A stretch of 64,000 nucleotides of DNA from Gadus chalcogrammus (Eukaryota; Chordata; Actinopteri; Gadiformes; Gadidae). Numbering within the stretch: the first letter of the stretch is position 1; each line of letters starts with the position of its first letter. The translations under genes were made by a program, and so were the position numbers. This document shows positions 49,020-64,000 of this stretch, one piece after another. Location of the stretch: the NCBI RefSeq assembly GCF_026213295.1, contig NC_079412.1, positions 20,652,996 to 20,716,995 of the forward strand, written 5' to 3'. The notes under the pieces are model-generated. The model was not told the DNA's origin. It was given only the letters and a program-made list of their open reading frames with translations, and made no database searches.

Positions 49020-49449
49020 CTTTTAATTTACAGTTCATCAAAGGGGACTGACCATGAAACTATAAACAAATCAACTAAAGACTAGTAGAGTAGTAGTCCC
49101 GATGGGTTTGGTTCAGGACCCAAGACGTCTGGGAGCCTACCCTACATCCACAGTAATCTGAAATGGCTGTCCACCTAACCCCACAAGGCCCGTCCTATAA
49201 GTGTGTGTTGATTTAATAGGTGACCATCTTTAGAACCATCACCCTGGCCTGTAGCCTTCTCGCATCAGAAACCTTAAGTTATACAAAAATGCAAAATGTT
49301 TTGTATTCTATATGATAATTATTACGATTGCATATTAGCATGGACCCATAAGGCTTCCATAGAGTCATGACGTCAAAGGTAGTGACATCAGAAATACGGT
49401 CCAACTGTTTTCTTTTACCCTTATTTCGATTTCCCACCTTTGTTTGTAT
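49020..49449. other. Intergenic, nothing recognised
   Basis: No coding frame or repeat end supported. Confidence 0.4.
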
Positions 49450-50732
49450 TGTTCACTTTTGTAATAAAAAAGGCCAAACTTATTCTAGAGACATTTCATT
49501 TTGAGAGTTAAGCTCATTGCTTCTATAAGCTTACCAAGGGCTAACCCGTACTACAAACAAAAAGGGTAAACTCCTTGTGACCAAACTCCTCTGGTCTGAT
49601 TCTGTGGTACGGTGGCCTGCTTGGGCCTTCTCGCACACACACACCCAGGCAAAGAAGGAGAGGTTCCTTCTTCTTCAGCTCAGCACCACCGCCTCAAACA
49701 CTGACTTCTGTGTGCTGCAACATGGAAGCTCAGGGTCCTGTTAGACGCCACAGGGGAGGGGGTGTATCAACCAGCCTGCAGGGCTCATCTCTGGAGAGAC
49801 GCCGATAGCTGGGGTCTGTTTCCTGTCGGGTCGCTTCTAGAATTCTCTCCATATTCTGTCACTCATTTGGCGTATGAGTCTGATTATGGAAATGAACTTG
49901 CTGGTATCCAGATTATTAATGATGTGCAGATGAAGCCTCTGTTGTGCTTTTGATTAAGTGTACCCCTAACCTTAAAGTGTAAACTGATCCTCTGCTGAAC
50001 ACATAAGAACATTCAATTGTTCCACTGAGTTGTTTATTATCATGATGCTTTATTAACCAGTACAACAGAAAAATTGTTACACGTACACAATAAACACAAG
50101 GAATCAAACAACAGAAGAACATTACTAATCATAAACAGGTGTGCACCTATCTATAATAACTGAACATGTTCTACTGCTGTGTTGTTCCCAACTGAACACA
50201 AGGAATCAATACTCAGTTTAAAGTCATTCACAACATGATCAACATCTTTTCCCAGACTGCATGCATCATGAATATAATTTTACATTTGTTTTAAATCAGA
50301 TTCTGTGTTAGGCTTATCAAAATATAAACTGCTATCAGGACCTTTAGGTTGAATATGTTAATGTCGGAAAATATATAAAATATTGTAGTATAGACTCTTT
50401 TTTTAATTAACCATCAATCTATATTTTAAATACATTTGACATTAGAAATACAACCTTTGTAAAACCTGCTTGTTAAACCCGATGGAAGATCTTAAAAGTC
50501 TCTTCCTTTCATGGTTTATCAAGATAAACTTTTCAGAAGCCCAATACAAGTTGTATAGCTGAGTACCTGTAATAAAATCAACCAAACACAATATGTTTGT
50601 GCATGTGAATATGCATGTGTGCATTCATATATGTGTGTTTATGTATACGTGTGTTTATATATACATTTGTTTGTGTGTTTGACTGCATATATGTGTGTTG
50701 AAATATGCATGTGTGTGTGTGTGTGTGTGTGG
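49450..50732. other. 3' flank of NLR gene B
   Basis: Homologous to 32,281-33,848. Contains a short (GT)n at 50,709-50,731 just behind the stop codon. Confidence 0.6.
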
Positions 50733-63990
<13,258 letters not shown>

Positions 63991-64000
63991 CTAAATGACA

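Overview
This is a repeat-rich window from a teleost fish genome. The species cannot be named from sequence alone. The fish assignment rests on the NLRC3-like (fish-specific NLR-C) genes with their FISNA-NACHT, 58-residue LRR and B30.2 exons, on very long (CA)n tracts, and on teleost-type Gypsy, hAT, Harbinger, L2-like and RNase-H-bearing LINE remnants.

The host genes form a minus-strand tandem array. Gene A (33,849-45,149) can be read end to end with consistent splice phase: a start exon, four 117-nt repeated exons, two linker exons, a 1,828-nt FISNA-NACHT exon, five 174-nt LRR exons, a 47-nt linker and a B30.2 exon. Its exons total 4,104 nt (1,367 aa). Gene B (50,733 to the right edge) has the same plan with four LRR exons and runs out of the window after its FISNA-NACHT exon. 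A third copy (3,656-4,927) keeps only the 5' exons and has lost everything from the NACHT onward. The region upstream of these genes is present three times (440-1,511; 9,924-13,290 in pieces; 45,360-46,660). The 3' flank is present twice (32,281-33,500; 49,450-50,560). The proteins are predicted cytosolic STAND-ATPase immune receptors.

Between the truncated copy and gene A lies a transposon zone. A decayed Ty3/Gypsy element (5,193-9,923) carries a 1,155-bp foldback element in its 3' LTR (8,614-9,768). A hAT remnant and a small, internally deleted LTR element with target duplications (11,407-13,071) interrupt an NLR upstream block.

The most striking object is a 17.8-kb palindrome-like element (13,922-31,752). 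It has arms of about 5.8 kb in inverted orientation, sharp CAACCCGG ends and a 7-8 bp target duplication (AGCCTAC/C), and it is inserted inside an older teleost repeat. I could not assign it to a known family. Its centre holds a LINE RNase H fragment and a palindromic (GT)n-(AC)n microsatellite. Its right arm has further gained a CKAP2-like retrocopy with LINE and SINE pieces, and a second, smaller foldback element.

The right half of the window has the two NLR genes, LINE fragments between them (46.8-48.8 kb), and intronic elements. These include a MITE with telomere-like repeats, present in both genes in opposite orientations, and inverted repeats that bracket one LRR exon of gene B. No tRNA, rRNA or CRISPR feature was found.
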